DNA from: Chloroflexota bacterium
Lineage (GTDB): Bacteria; Chloroflexota; Anaerolineae; UBA7937; B3-Chlor
Direction of reading: 5' to 3'
NCBI GenBank assembly: GCA_030613785.1
Contig: JAUWLF010000006.1
Coordinates: 19,842-83,841 of the forward strand
DNA: 64,000 bases
Position numbers and translations under genes: made by a program. Shown piece by piece: positions 16,463-26,186 of the stretch (the first letter of the stretch is position 1; the number at the start of each line of letters is the position of its first letter). The notes below the pieces were generated by a model. That model searched no databases and was not told the origin of the DNA. It saw only the letters and a list, made by a program, of their open reading frames with translations.

Positions 16463-18712
16463 ATGGAGTTCGGTGAGGTCGAGAGACGGTTCCAGGAGCT
16501 AAAGACTAGACTGGATGCTGGCGCGATAGATGAAGGTGCGTTTGAGGCGGAGCTGCGGCAACTCCAGGTGCTTGATGGACAAGGCCGATACTGGATGATT
16601 GGAGCGCAGACAGGTTCGTGGTATTACTACGACGGCACTCAGTGGGTCCAAGCACAGCCACCTGAAGAGGAGGGGCTGCCTTCCGCCGAGGCACCGCCAG
16701 TCAAACCTCCGCTTGCGCCTCCTGATGTCAAACCCCGCGAGCCAGGTGCCGAGCGCGCAAAGGAGCGCACGAGGTCGGGGCTTGTCATCCCCGTGATCAT
16801 TGGACTGGTTGCCCTGTGCTGTCTGTTTGGCGCCGCTTCAGTCGTGGTCTCAGAGTTCGTTGTGCCCAGCAGACCTCTGAGCTCCCTGGTTGCTGGCCTT
16901 GTCGGAGGACGCCCATCGACACCCAGGCCAGCTACAACCCTTCAGCCTTCGCGGACGGCAGGTCTTTCGGCCGAGGATTACATTCGCGCTGGCGATGACC
17001 TCTTCGGCAGAGGCCGGTACGAAGACGCCATCGCTCAGTACCAGGTGGCGCTCAGCATGGAACCCCAGAACCCAGAGATCTATGCCCGGCTGGGACAGGC
17101 TTACCTGCAACTGGGCAACTGCGACCGGGCGATTCCCGAGTTCCAGCAAGCCTTGGCTCTAGACCCAGATCTCGAGAGCGCTCAAGCCGGTTTGATGGAG
17201 TGTGGGGGCACGTTGCCGCCGGAGGTATCCTTTTCCTCCCACAGCAGAGCCGACCTTAGCTTCTCGCTGCTCTATCCCAGCACTTGGTTCGTGCGCGAAG
17301 AGGAGTTGCAGACTATCTTCGCTGAGCGAGAGGAAGACATAGACTACCTGGGAGGGAACATCTTCTTCATCAGTTCTCTGCCCTTGGACCCCGAAGAGGA
17401 AGGAATGGACGCTATGGGGGCCTTGGTCAAGGCCCGCCAACTGATCAACCTCCCCATGGGCTCCCAGCTAGGGGGAGTGGAAATGGTGACCCTGGCTGGA
17501 TGGGAATGGGCCGCAGTGAAGGGGGAGATTGTGGGGTTGCAGTCTCCCACCACAATCTACATCGCCGCCACTGTGAGGGATTCCCATTGGTACGGCATCT
17601 GGGCCATCGGCACCACGGATACCTGGGAGCAGACGTCGTGGCCCATTTTCAGAATGATGGCCAATAGCGTGCAAGTGGGTCAGGTGATGGCCGAGGTCTC
17701 ACCAACGGCAGAGGGATCTCCGTCGGTCGAAACCCCGGAGATGACCCCTGAGGCCTCGCCGAAGGCGACAGCGACAATTGGAGCACCAACGGCAACCGCA
17801 CCGCCAGGCGCCACCGCAACCGCTACCACTCCTGCTCCCACCTCCACACCACAGCCTACGGGCCTCAGTGGCAAGATCGCCTACCCGCGATACGTCGGCG
17901 GGCAGACTCACTATGAGGTCCACATCGCTGACGTCAGCGGCAATGACATCAACGTGATCTACGCCGCCAGCGAACCTGCGTTGGACTTGCCCGGCAACCG
18001 CATCGCCTACCGATCCTGGGACACGAGTCTCAGGGGCATGGTGATCTCCAACGTGGGAGGAGGTGGCCGGGAACGACCTCGCGGGGGAGCTGACCCAAAC
18101 GAGGACAGCCTGCCTCGGTGGTCGCCTGACGGCTCGTCGCTGGTCTACGCCACCAAGAGGTTCGGGCCGCACCGCGTATCCCACGTACTGACGCACGCGC
18201 TTGCGCAACACTCCGACCAGGACTTGGGAGATGCGGACAATCCCGAGTGGTCCTCCGATGGCCAACGGATTGTGGCCAGAACCATCGGGCTGCTGGTGAT
18301 GGATCGTGGGGGGAGCAACCGCCGGCAATTGATCGGCAACCCCACCGCCTCCTCACCAGACTGGTCGCCAAGCGGCAACAAGATAGCCTTCATGCGTCAG
18401 ACCGGCGTTAACTGGGATATCTGGGTGGTCAATAGTGATGGGAGTGGCGAGACTAGGCTCACGACGGACGGCTCCATTGATGGCTTGCCCGCCTGGTCAC
18501 CTAGCGGGACCCACATAGCGTTCCTCTCCAACCGGGGCGGATCCTGGGCTATCTGGGTAATGGGGGCCGACGGCACCAATCAGCGCAAGCTGTTCGACAC
18601 GGGTTCCGCCACCTATGCCACCGGCGAGGGCTTTGACGGCGAATGGGCCGGCCGCGATGAGAACTGGCAACGAAGAGACTGGTACGACGAGCAAATCTCC
18701 TGGTCGCGATGA
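16463..18712 (+). CDS. membrane protein: W-rich module, TPR, TolB-like beta-propeller
   Basis: A 749-residue membrane protein. Residues 3-65 carry the same module as the preceding protein (RFQELKTRLDAGAIDEGAF ... GRYWMIGAQTGSWYYYDG). A membrane segment lies at about 111-137. Outside it come tetratricopeptide repeats at about 170-250 (GRYEDAIAQYQVALSMEPQ, GNCDRAIPEFQQALALDPD), a region resembling a PsbP/DUF1795-type fold, a Thr/Ala/Pro linker at about 412-465, and a C-terminal propeller of TolB/PD40 repeats (PRWSPDGSSLVYAT, PEWSSDGQRIVA, PDWSPSGNKIAFM, PAWSPSGTHIAFL). GGAGG sits six bases before the ATG. It is the last gene before a terminator. A scaffold or sensing role at the cell surface is likely; the ligand is unknown. 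Confidence 0.75.
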   Translation: MEFGEVERRFQELKTRLDAGAIDEGAFEAELRQLQVLDGQGRYWMIGAQTGSWYYYDGTQWVQAQPPEEEGLPSAEAPPVKPPLAPPDVKPREPGAERAKERTRSGLVIPVIIGLVALCCLFGAASVVVSEFVVPSRPLSSLVAGLVGGRPSTPRPATTLQPSRTAGLSAEDYIRAGDDLFGRGRYEDAIAQYQVALSMEPQNPEIYARLGQAYLQLGNCDRAIPEFQQALALDPDLESAQAGLMECGGTLPPEVSFSSHSRADLSFSLLYPSTWFVREEELQTIFAEREEDIDYLGGNIFFISSLPLDPEEEGMDAMGALVKARQLINLPMGSQLGGVEMVTLAGWEWAAVKGEIVGLQSPTTIYIAATVRDSHWYGIWAIGTTDTWEQTSWPIFRMMANSVQVGQVMAEVSPTAEGSPSVETPEMTPEASPKATATIGAPTATAPPGATATATTPAPTSTPQPTGLSGKIAYPRYVGGQTHYEVHIADVSGNDINVIYAASEPALDLPGNRIAYRSWDTSLRGMVISNVGGGGRERPRGGADPNEDSLPRWSPDGSSLVYATKRFGPHRVSHVLTHALAQHSDQDLGDADNPEWSSDGQRIVARTIGLLVMDRGGSNRRQLIGNPTASSPDWSPSGNKIAFMRQTGVNWDIWVVNSDGSGETRLTTDGSIDGLPAWSPSGTHIAFLSNRGGSWAIWVMGADGTNQRKLFDTGSATYATGEGFDGEWAGRDENWQRRDWYDEQISWSR

Positions 18713-18738
18713 GAAATGGTTCTAGGACCATTCGTATG

Positions 18739-18767
18739 AGGCGCCCTCTGCTGCGAAGGGGGCGTCT
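18739..18767 (+). terminator. terminator of the zinc-ribbon/propeller operon
   Basis: Bases 18739-18749 (AGGCGCCCTCT) pair with 18757-18767 through 11 positions, two of them G-T wobbles, around a 7-base loop. The 3' arm runs into CTTTG, a short T tract, 27 bases after the propeller gene stop. Confidence 0.6.
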
Positions 18768-18932
18768 TTGTCCATGACAAGGGGCTGACTCTCGCGAGGC
18801 CAGCTCTCAGCGTCAGAGTCGCTTTGCTCTCCGGTGGCCGTGAGTGGCTCCGAAGAGGTTCATCCTTCCATCTCCATCGCGGATCAGGTCGTAGTCCAGG
18901 ACTGCCTTGTTGAGTCCTCGACAGGCGAAGAC

Positions 18933-21770
18933 CTAGCTTCTCAATCGATCCCATGTCAGCCCGCCGGCAACGAACAGCACGAAGATCACACTCACCAAGG
19001 AACCCAACTTGAATGTGAGAGGATCGTAGATGAACTCCACAACATGCTCGCCTTCGGGGAGATGAACAGCACGAAAGTAGAGGTCGGCGCGTAGTATGTC
19101 CGCCGGCTGGCCGTTCACGAGTACGCGCCACCCGGGATAGTAAGTGTCAGTCACGACAAGATAACCGGGGCTTGCGAGGGCGGCCTCGATGGTCACTCGT
19201 TCGGGTTCGTACCGCACAATGCGCACTCTGTCTCCACCGTTCGCACCGTCACTTGACAGAGCCGAGCCTTCTGAGATGAGTATGACCTCTTCGTCCGGTG
19301 CGAAAGACCTCTCTTGCATGGCCGCGATCATCCCCTCATCGTCGGGGACAGCTCGAGCTTGATGCACCACGAAGGCCCGTGGCAGAACGTCCAGATTCTC
19401 GTAGATCTTGACGTCTCCGCTGTGAACCAGCCGATACCGGCCCTCGGTCGAGACTATCAATGCTCGGTGGGTCCTCGTTCGCTGGTCGAGAAGCGTCAGA
19501 CCTCGCAGCCGAAGTTGCCCTTCATCGGCCAGATACCTGACTGTGATACGACGGGGATAGATGGCCTTCTCCCACTCAAGGAGAGTATGGTAGTCGTTTC
19601 CCTCCGGATTCCCACGCCAGTGGCCCACAATGCGCACTGCCTGATGCCGAGCGCCAGCGGCCCTGTACTCCCCCTCTGCGGTGTCCTCCCCCGCTAGCAG
19701 CACGAAGGAACGGGTTTCTCCATCACCGCCAGTGATCGTGACGTTAGCCACACGACTTCCTTGCTCCAGATCTTCCGCGTCCACCAGATACGACACCACT
19801 CCCAGTGCAGTGGCGGGAAAATGAGGAATGTCATCCAAGACCATTGAAAGTGGCTCCTCACCACCCAGTGCTGCCCGATGGCCTAGGTCATAGTAGACGC
19901 CGTCAACCCACGCATCGTACACCTTGTCGGTCAGGACATACTTCACGTTGAACAAGTTCAGCATTCGACCGCTGGGGATTTCCGTTATCCGCCCCTGCAA
20001 ACGTCCGTCGGGAGAGATGTCCTCCTCTGGCAACAGCAGCCGTTGCCACTCCACGTATCGGGCCAGAGGCAGCACTCCGCCATCGTATCCATCTACGCTC
20101 TGTAGACGGTACAGCAAAGGGAGATTCGGAGTGATCGTCTCCTTTCGCTTGGTCGCGACGACGTAGTCGTACACCGCTTCCTCCGACAACTGGCCGCCAT
20201 AGATCTCCTGGATCTCGTGCAGGTCTCCGGGGTCGAAGGAACCATCGGAGTAACTCAGGAACCGATGAACACCCTTATGGGTCAGCAGATGTGCTACCGA
20301 GGTGCGCATTGAGGAAAATGCCCCGGGCGCCGTGGCCTCATTGTAGGCCAGGTAGCGACTGGCGACCAACAACTCCGCAACCACCAGTGAAGCCAACACA
20401 ACCAGATAGACCGCTCCCCGCTGAGCACGGAGACCGATCCAGAGAACTGCGCCCCCTAGGACCGCCAGCGCCAGCCAAGCTCCCAGGACCGTAGGCGACG
20501 GTGGATCCATCACCACGAAAAGGATCACCAGCATGACAAGGACTAAGCTGCCAAGGGCTAGTCGCTTTCGGGACACAGACGGGCCGGTCGTGAGTGATGC
20601 CAACTCCTCAACTCCCAGTCCTGCCAGAACGGCCGTCCCCAGAACATACAGATAGAGCCAGCGGGCGGGGGCGCGGAAGAGGTTGAAGCCGGGCACCAGG
20701 CGGTAGAGAAGAAAGTAGATGGGGTTGTAGATCCCGAGCGCCAGGAAAAGGCCAAGTGCCGCAAGCGCGATGAAGAAAGCTGCGTGTCCCCTTCTTCCGC
20801 GGAGCGAAACGCCCAGCAGGGCTAGGAGCAGAGGTATGATGCCCACGTAAGCGACATACTCGCTGAAAGGCGTATCAGCGAAGCTAGGCAATAGAGAACG
20901 CGCCAAGATGGAAGGACGCAGAGAGAACGAGACCGCCTGACGATAGGGCAGACCGGCGCTGCGTATGGACAAGCTCGAGAGCTCGTACGTGGGCAAGAGC
21001 TGAAAGGCGGCCAGTCCGGCTCCCACCACCACAACGAGCACGAAGAGCCCCAAGCTGCGCCCCACCGCCGTGGCGGTATCTCGAGATCGCCAGCGCGAGT
21101 CTGCAGCACGCGATCTCTGCGCCAGTGGGAGGTAGACGGCAAAGCAAGCCAGCGCGGTAAGATTGATGTAGGAGGATTGAGCGTGTCCGCCGAGGAATTG
21201 AAGCCCTATCACCAGACCAGTCGCCAAAGGGTAGAGAAGCCTTCGACGCGTGAAGCTGAGGTGGAACAGGCACAGCGTCAAGGGCAACCAGACCAAGACA
21301 CTCAACTGATTGACGTGTTCAGCCTGGGCTCCCAGGAACCCTCCCAGACCCAGGACTGTCCCAGCGACAAAAGCCCCCCAGGGCCCCAGTCCCAGTACCC
21401 GGCGGCCCAAGAGATAGGTGAACGCCGCTCCCATGAAGATGTGGAGGACGATCGAATAGCTGACCATCTTCGGTACCGAGAGCCAGTACATGGGAAGGCT
21501 GAGGGGATAGAGCGTGGCGGACTGGATGTTGGCCAGGAAGGGCACACCCATGAACAGGCAGGGGTTCCACAGGGGCAAGGTGCCGTGGCGTATCGCCTCG
21601 GCTGCGTAAGCCTTGTACGGATAGAAGTAGGTGAATACGTCCAATCCTGAGAGAATCAGATTGGTGAGCGCGATTTTCCAGAAGAAGGCGACGGTCAGAA
21701 GAAACAGGAAGCAGATCGCTATCCCGTCCTGAACCCGACGGAGTTCCTTCGTGACCCTTCGCATTTTCAT
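18933..21770 (-). CDS. YfhO-family polytopic membrane protein
   Basis: A 945-residue membrane protein of the YfhO family. The N-terminal two thirds hold many hydrophobic segments; the loop LILSGLDVFTYFYPYKAYAAEAIRHG and the motif LWNPCLFMGVPFLANIQSA (about residues 60-80) are typical. The C-terminal ~350 residues are mostly soluble and end in a further hydrophobic segment with VVEFIYDPLTFKLG. YfhO proteins are linked to glycosylation of lipoteichoic acid and other cell-surface polymers. The ATG 21770 overlaps the upstream stop as ATGA; an ATG two codons later is equally possible. It is the last gene of a three-gene minus-strand operon of large membrane proteins. Confidence 0.85.
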   Translation of the reverse strand: MKMRRVTKELRRVQDGIAICFLFLLTVAFFWKIALTNLILSGLDVFTYFYPYKAYAAEAIRHGTLPLWNPCLFMGVPFLANIQSATLYPLSLPMYWLSVPKMVSYSIVLHIFMGAAFTYLLGRRVLGLGPWGAFVAGTVLGLGGFLGAQAEHVNQLSVLVWLPLTLCLFHLSFTRRRLLYPLATGLVIGLQFLGGHAQSSYINLTALACFAVYLPLAQRSRAADSRWRSRDTATAVGRSLGLFVLVVVVGAGLAAFQLLPTYELSSLSIRSAGLPYRQAVSFSLRPSILARSLLPSFADTPFSEYVAYVGIIPLLLALLGVSLRGRRGHAAFFIALAALGLFLALGIYNPIYFLLYRLVPGFNLFRAPARWLYLYVLGTAVLAGLGVEELASLTTGPSVSRKRLALGSLVLVMLVILFVVMDPPSPTVLGAWLALAVLGGAVLWIGLRAQRGAVYLVVLASLVVAELLVASRYLAYNEATAPGAFSSMRTSVAHLLTHKGVHRFLSYSDGSFDPGDLHEIQEIYGGQLSEEAVYDYVVATKRKETITPNLPLLYRLQSVDGYDGGVLPLARYVEWQRLLLPEEDISPDGRLQGRITEIPSGRMLNLFNVKYVLTDKVYDAWVDGVYYDLGHRAALGGEEPLSMVLDDIPHFPATALGVVSYLVDAEDLEQGSRVANVTITGGDGETRSFVLLAGEDTAEGEYRAAGARHQAVRIVGHWRGNPEGNDYHTLLEWEKAIYPRRITVRYLADEGQLRLRGLTLLDQRTRTHRALIVSTEGRYRLVHSGDVKIYENLDVLPRAFVVHQARAVPDDEGMIAAMQERSFAPDEEVILISEGSALSSDGANGGDRVRIVRYEPERVTIEAALASPGYLVVTDTYYPGWRVLVNGQPADILRADLYFRAVHLPEGEHVVEFIYDPLTFKLGSLVSVIFVLFVAGGLTWDRLRS

Positions 21771-23641
21771 TCTTCGAGAGGCTGAATCCTGTAGATCGTG
21801 AAGGAGACGGTCCCATTGGGTCGGTAGGTGCGGTACAGTTCGTGCATTTCCCATCCAGCATCTGTCAAGTAGCTCGCCAGGTCGTCAGGGTTGGTCCAAC
21901 TAGGAAAGACGACGTACTTCTCCAAGGTGGCTAGCTGCCGAGAGGTATCGAGGACGAACTCAAAGGACGGATAGTAGTAGAAGTCCAAGGGAACGTCGAA
22001 TAAATAGAACATGTAGTGCCACAGCAACCACCTATGAAACACCACGGAGCCAGCCGGGGCATTCCCCTTGAGATAGTCAGCTACGTCGTCTATTCCCTGA
22101 AACGAGCCGTGGTCTCCTCCTACAGGGAAGCCGTATCTCAGAGCGACTTGAGTCGGGTGCAGTACTGTCACCGCCAGGAACATGCCCAGCACTGCGAAGT
22201 AACCGACCTGACCTATCCCGACCTTGTGCCCCTTGAGGAGTGCGTCTTGAGGCAAAAGCAGGACTCGAGCCAGGAGGATCACCACTATGGGAGCCAGGCC
22301 CAATAAATAGCGATCCCAGATGCCGAAGCTCAGGAGAGCGTGAACAGAGACGAAGTAGACAGAAAAAGCCGCCAAGACCCAGTCAAAGAGCCAGCCCTCT
22401 CGTGTCTTCCGTCGCCACAACCCATGAGCGAGGAGACAAATGCCCCCCGCGATCAAGGTGATGTTCAGCACTCTCGAACCAGTTAGATACTGCAGGTGTC
22501 TCATCCAGCCTTGAGCTCGAGGCAGGACGCGGTCCAGAGCCACCACGTGTAGGCCGCCGTATCGCGCCGCGCTGGCACTCAAGAAGTTGACGCAATTGAT
22601 CCGAATCACCACATCCCAACAGACCACAGCCAAGATCACGGCTGCGAAGCCTAGCCCCAGAAGAAGGGGTGACCATCCTGCCTTTCGTCGAGAGTCCCTT
22701 GCCCTCAACGGCACGACAGTGAGGAACAATAGCAACGGCGCAAAGATGACCGCCGTCGGCTTCGTCATCACCGCCAAACCGAAGACTGTTCCCCCGGCCA
22801 GGTAGCGCCACTTGAGGGCGAGCAAGCAGGAGGCCAATGCCAGAGTCACCATCAGGGGATCGGTGAAGGCGGTAGGAGCAAACTGGATATCGAAAGGGGA
22901 GAAGGTGAGCAGGATCGCACTCAGCGTAGCGACACGCCGATCATACAACTCATCTGCAATCCCGTACACAATGACGATACCTGTCAAACTGGCCAGCACG
23001 TTCGGTAGGCGAGCGGCAGTCTCCGACTGCCCGAAAACCTTGAAGAAGAACGCCAGGGTGTAGAGGAAAACGGGGGGCTTGTCCACTACCAGCCCGCTCC
23101 TCAGAAAGACATCCCTTCCGGAGGCGATGACCAGACCCCAATGGCTATAGAGGGCTTCATCGCCGTGGAAACGGTTGGCGGCGATGAGACTGACTCTCAA
23201 GATTGCCGCCACTGCCACGATCAGCCCTAGCACCACATAGGGGCGCGAGAGTATCTCAGCTAGCATGGAGCGGCGATAGTACAGCAGGATGGCGAGCTTC
23301 AACGAGGCTGCACTTGCCAGAGATGCAACAAACAGAATCGTTCCGATGTGCAATACATTGGCGCTGGTCGGAATGAAGTAGACCAGCAGCAGCAAGAAGG
23401 GCGCGTAGGAGATCAAATCGAGACATAGGGCCTCATGCAGGCCTATGTCCGCGAATCCACTCAGGAGTCCCGAATAGAGGCGCCAGAAAGCAGGCAGTAG
23501 GACCACGACCAGTATGGGGACGATGAATAATGACAGCCGATGGCCTGGGCTGTCGTAGCCATGGCTTCGCATGAGCTCGAACAGGAAAACGGCCAGCGAG
23601 GAGGCGGGCAGCAGGATGAGAGGGTAGAAACGCCTGGTCAC
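21767..23641 (-). CDS. GT39/ArnT-type membrane glycosyltransferase
   Basis: A 624-residue polytopic protein with about a dozen hydrophobic segments, of the PMT/ArnT (GT39-like) clan that transfers sugars from polyprenyl-phosphate donors. The first periplasmic loop has the diagnostic acidic motif FHGDEALYSHWGLVIASG (about residues 158-175), and VDKPPVFLYTLAFFFKVFG follows, matching the DKPP element of this clan. A GTG start overlaps the stop of the upstream gene (GTGA) and its own stop overlaps the next start, showing tight coupling. The C-terminal soluble domain is short. The donor and acceptor sugars are unknown. Confidence 0.85.
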   Translation of the reverse strand: MTRRFYPLILLPASSLAVFLFELMRSHGYDSPGHRLSLFIVPILVVVLLPAFWRLYSGLLSGFADIGLHEALCLDLISYAPFLLLLVYFIPTSANVLHIGTILFVASLASAASLKLAILLYYRRSMLAEILSRPYVVLGLIVAVAAILRVSLIAANRFHGDEALYSHWGLVIASGRDVFLRSGLVVDKPPVFLYTLAFFFKVFGQSETAARLPNVLASLTGIVIVYGIADELYDRRVATLSAILLTFSPFDIQFAPTAFTDPLMVTLALASCLLALKWRYLAGGTVFGLAVMTKPTAVIFAPLLLFLTVVPLRARDSRRKAGWSPLLLGLGFAAVILAVVCWDVVIRINCVNFLSASAARYGGLHVVALDRVLPRAQGWMRHLQYLTGSRVLNITLIAGGICLLAHGLWRRKTREGWLFDWVLAAFSVYFVSVHALLSFGIWDRYLLGLAPIVVILLARVLLLPQDALLKGHKVGIGQVGYFAVLGMFLAVTVLHPTQVALRYGFPVGGDHGSFQGIDDVADYLKGNAPAGSVVFHRWLLWHYMFYLFDVPLDFYYYPSFEFVLDTSRQLATLEKYVVFPSWTNPDDLASYLTDAGWEMHELYRTYRPNGTVSFTIYRIQPLEE

Positions 23642-26004
23642 TGAGACACCTCGGAGCGCGGCCTCACTTGATAGAGGACTCCGGAAACGCGGTCTGGGTT
23701 GCCGAAGATAGGGACTGCAAGACGGACCAAGCCGACAACGTCGTGGTGTGCTTCGGCGTGCTGCAAGCTAGGTTCCAACATCTCCCCGTCATCGAGGATG
23801 TACACCGCTGTTCCGTCACCGAACATCTCATTGAGGAACACTTCCAGTTCCTTTTCTGACCAGAAGGCAGGACGAAAAGACTGCCTCCCCGCATACAGAT
23901 CAATCGGCCCACCGTTGAGTGAAGAGCCGATCACGCTCCCTTCCTGGGTAAGTTGCGCCAACAGGTCAAAGGCCCTCCTCTCCTCGGCGGACACATACCC
24001 AAAGCTGGCTCTGTACTCACCGCGAGGCCGAGGCAGAATCGGCCAGGTGCGGAACGCGGGCAACAATACGAGAACGAGAACGATCACTATACCCTGCGCA
24101 TAGCGCCCGTAAGAGACGTTCTTCGTCTCCAACGGAAGCTGTCTCCACAGGGCTACCACTCCGTAAGCGGCCCACGCCAGCAGCAAGGGAAAGAGCGACA
24201 GCAGGTCTCGAAGCCGAAGCGCTGCGTATGGCAAGTGAACCAAGAGAATGGCGACCACGGCAGTCACGAGAACGAGGAACTCGCCTGTCCTCTCTCTGAA
24301 CATCCGATACGCCCCGTAGACGATCAGCGGGAGCAGGAAGCCAAACTCATTGCCTGATAGAAGGCGCTCCCAGATGAGCCTGGCGGTGGATGGTATGTGA
24401 CGTACGCTGAATAGGTCCAACTCCGTCGATTCCGGGGTTAGGAAGTGGCCGAAGACGAACTGATGATAGAGGAGGTCAGGAATCGCCACTAGAAACGCGC
24501 AGAGGCCAAAAAGGCCCACAAAGGTGCAGCGTTGCTTCGCCGACAGTCTGTCCCGGCTCAGCACCAAGACCGCGATGGGGACACAGAGCACCAGCACGAG
24601 CTGGGTATGGCGTATGAAATAGGCCCAGCCCAAGCACAGGCCACCCAGAATGGCATAGAGCCGATGCTTTCGCCTCATGCCTCTCAGAATACAGAACAAG
24701 GTCAGTGTAGTAAACAACTGGGCTGACGCATCGGCCATGGGCACCAACAGGCGGTCAACTTGTTCGTAGGAGGTAGCCAGGGCAAACGCGCCAAAGGCAG
24801 CGCCCAGCAATCGCTGACCCCACGGTCGGTCGTGAAGGATCTCTGCTACCAATGCTACGAGCGCGCCGAGGGACAAGAGGCCCATCATTGGGTTGGTTAA
24901 ATACAGACCTCCTTCCCCTAGCAGCACATATCCCATCGACAAGAGGACAGGCCAGCCCGGGGGCCAATCCGAGGCGCTGCTCCCGTCCCCCCGCAGTGGT
25001 GGCACCCTCACTTGATACCCGTAGTGAACGACGGGCCACCAGGATATGTCAAGATTGCTGATGCGAGGGAAAAGAGGGAAACGGTGCATGGGATGACCTT
25101 GCTGAGCAATGTCCACCGCCATCTGCGCGTAGGCATAGGGATCATTTGCCGTGACCCCATGGGTGCGATGGCCGAAGTACTCTGCGGCCGACCATACGAG
25201 GGAAACCGTCAGGAGAGCGGCCGCAGCGTACAAGGGGAATTGCTGTGCCCGGTTCGCCCTAATCGACAACAGGTATCCCTGGCAAAGGAGGACGTAGATC
25301 GCGGAGGCCAGAAAGATGGCCTCGATGTTGAGCAGAGATGAGACCAGTTCCGGATAGGCGAACCCATCATACAGAGGCAGGGGCTGGGTGAGGAGTTTGG
25401 CGCATAGACGGCGGGCCGCTGCCGCCGCGTAAGCGAACCAGAGCGGCGTCATCGTCTCGATATGCACCAACCACTTCCTTACCCACAAGGAATGGAGCAA
25501 CTGCGGGCTGAGTAGCAGTAGGAATAAGGCAGCTATCCAAGCATAGGAGCGTCCAAGGTGGTCGGCGATCAGTATGAGCCCCACCGCGTTGATGATGAGC
25601 AGGCCGACTGCCACGTGTGCTGGGACGACAGGCTTGTCTTGCCCCCAGGCAAAGGCCAGCAGGCCCAGTTGCCGCTTCAAGAATCCCGATCGGTGTGCTG
25701 TAGCCAGAAGATAGGCCGCCCACCCGCATAGGCTGACTGACGCGACCGCATAGAAGAGCACTCTCATCGAGAGGAACGGGATGCTCAGTAGACGGGCGGA
25801 CATCAGGCCCAGGAGAAGAAGCGAGAAGGAGATCAGGCAGAGCAGGGCCCTTTGCATCGGCAGAGATTGGTGGCGAGAAGAGGACCAGAAGAGGCTTGCT
25901 CCCATCCCTACGGCTAGCAAGGCCATGAGAGCGAGTTGAAGGTGAAGATCATGGGGAGGCAAGGGGCCCGGCCGGGGATCGAATAGATAGCCCAGATTCA
26001 GCAA
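23638..26004 (-). CDS. large polytopic membrane protein, probable glycosyltransferase
   Basis: A 788-residue membrane protein, first gene of the operon. It has many hydrophobic segments and a large loop with NDPYAYAQMAVDIAQQGHP (about residues 290-310), which has the acidic, D-rich form of the first loop in GT39-like enzymes, and later QVDRLLVPMADASAQLFTTL. A short soluble C-terminal domain follows. The TTG start has GAGGAG seven bases upstream, and a promoter with TATAAT ends about 24 bases before the start, giving a short leader. It shows the general design of the next gene without close similarity. A glycosyltransferase role is plausible but not proved. Confidence 0.65.
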   Translation of the reverse strand: MLNLGYLFDPRPGPLPPHDLHLQLALMALLAVGMGASLFWSSSRHQSLPMQRALLCLISFSLLLLGLMSARLLSIPFLSMRVLFYAVASVSLCGWAAYLLATAHRSGFLKRQLGLLAFAWGQDKPVVPAHVAVGLLIINAVGLILIADHLGRSYAWIAALFLLLLSPQLLHSLWVRKWLVHIETMTPLWFAYAAAAARRLCAKLLTQPLPLYDGFAYPELVSSLLNIEAIFLASAIYVLLCQGYLLSIRANRAQQFPLYAAAALLTVSLVWSAAEYFGHRTHGVTANDPYAYAQMAVDIAQQGHPMHRFPLFPRISNLDISWWPVVHYGYQVRVPPLRGDGSSASDWPPGWPVLLSMGYVLLGEGGLYLTNPMMGLLSLGALVALVAEILHDRPWGQRLLGAAFGAFALATSYEQVDRLLVPMADASAQLFTTLTLFCILRGMRRKHRLYAILGGLCLGWAYFIRHTQLVLVLCVPIAVLVLSRDRLSAKQRCTFVGLFGLCAFLVAIPDLLYHQFVFGHFLTPESTELDLFSVRHIPSTARLIWERLLSGNEFGFLLPLIVYGAYRMFRERTGEFLVLVTAVVAILLVHLPYAALRLRDLLSLFPLLLAWAAYGVVALWRQLPLETKNVSYGRYAQGIVIVLVLVLLPAFRTWPILPRPRGEYRASFGYVSAEERRAFDLLAQLTQEGSVIGSSLNGGPIDLYAGRQSFRPAFWSEKELEVFLNEMFGDGTAVYILDDGEMLEPSLQHAEAHHDVVGLVRLAVPIFGNPDRVSGVLYQVRPRSEVSQ

Positions 26005-26027
26005 CTTCGTGCTCCTCAGTCACTGGG

Positions 26028-26056
26028 ATTATAGTCCAGCCCATGCCGTCCGGCAA
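26028..26056 (-). promoter_or_regulatory. promoter of the membrane-glycosylation operon
   Basis: On the minus strand TTGCCG (26056-26051) and TATAAT (26033-26028) are 17 bases apart. The start would be near 26021, so the leader is about 17 bases and contains the GAGGAG binding site. Confidence 0.75.
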
Positions 26057-26074
26057 ACTCACCACTGGCAACGT

Positions 26075-26104
26075 AGAGGGCACTGAGACGTCTCAGTGCC
26101 CTCT
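26075..26104 (-). terminator. 30-bp perfect palindrome after nadE
   Basis: AGAGGGCACTGAGA, two bases, then the exact complement TCTCAGTGCCCTCT give a 30-bp palindrome 83 bases after the nadE stop and 19 bases upstream of the -35 box of the next operon. As RNA it would form a very stable hairpin in either direction, so a terminator for nadE is likely, although no T tract follows. A protein-binding site is the alternative. Confidence 0.55.
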
Positions 26105-26186
26105 GGCTTCCTCTGGGCGATAGAGCCAGCCTCCAAAACGCGTGCCGCTCAGTGCTGCATCTGCTGGCTCAGAATGAACTCGGAAC

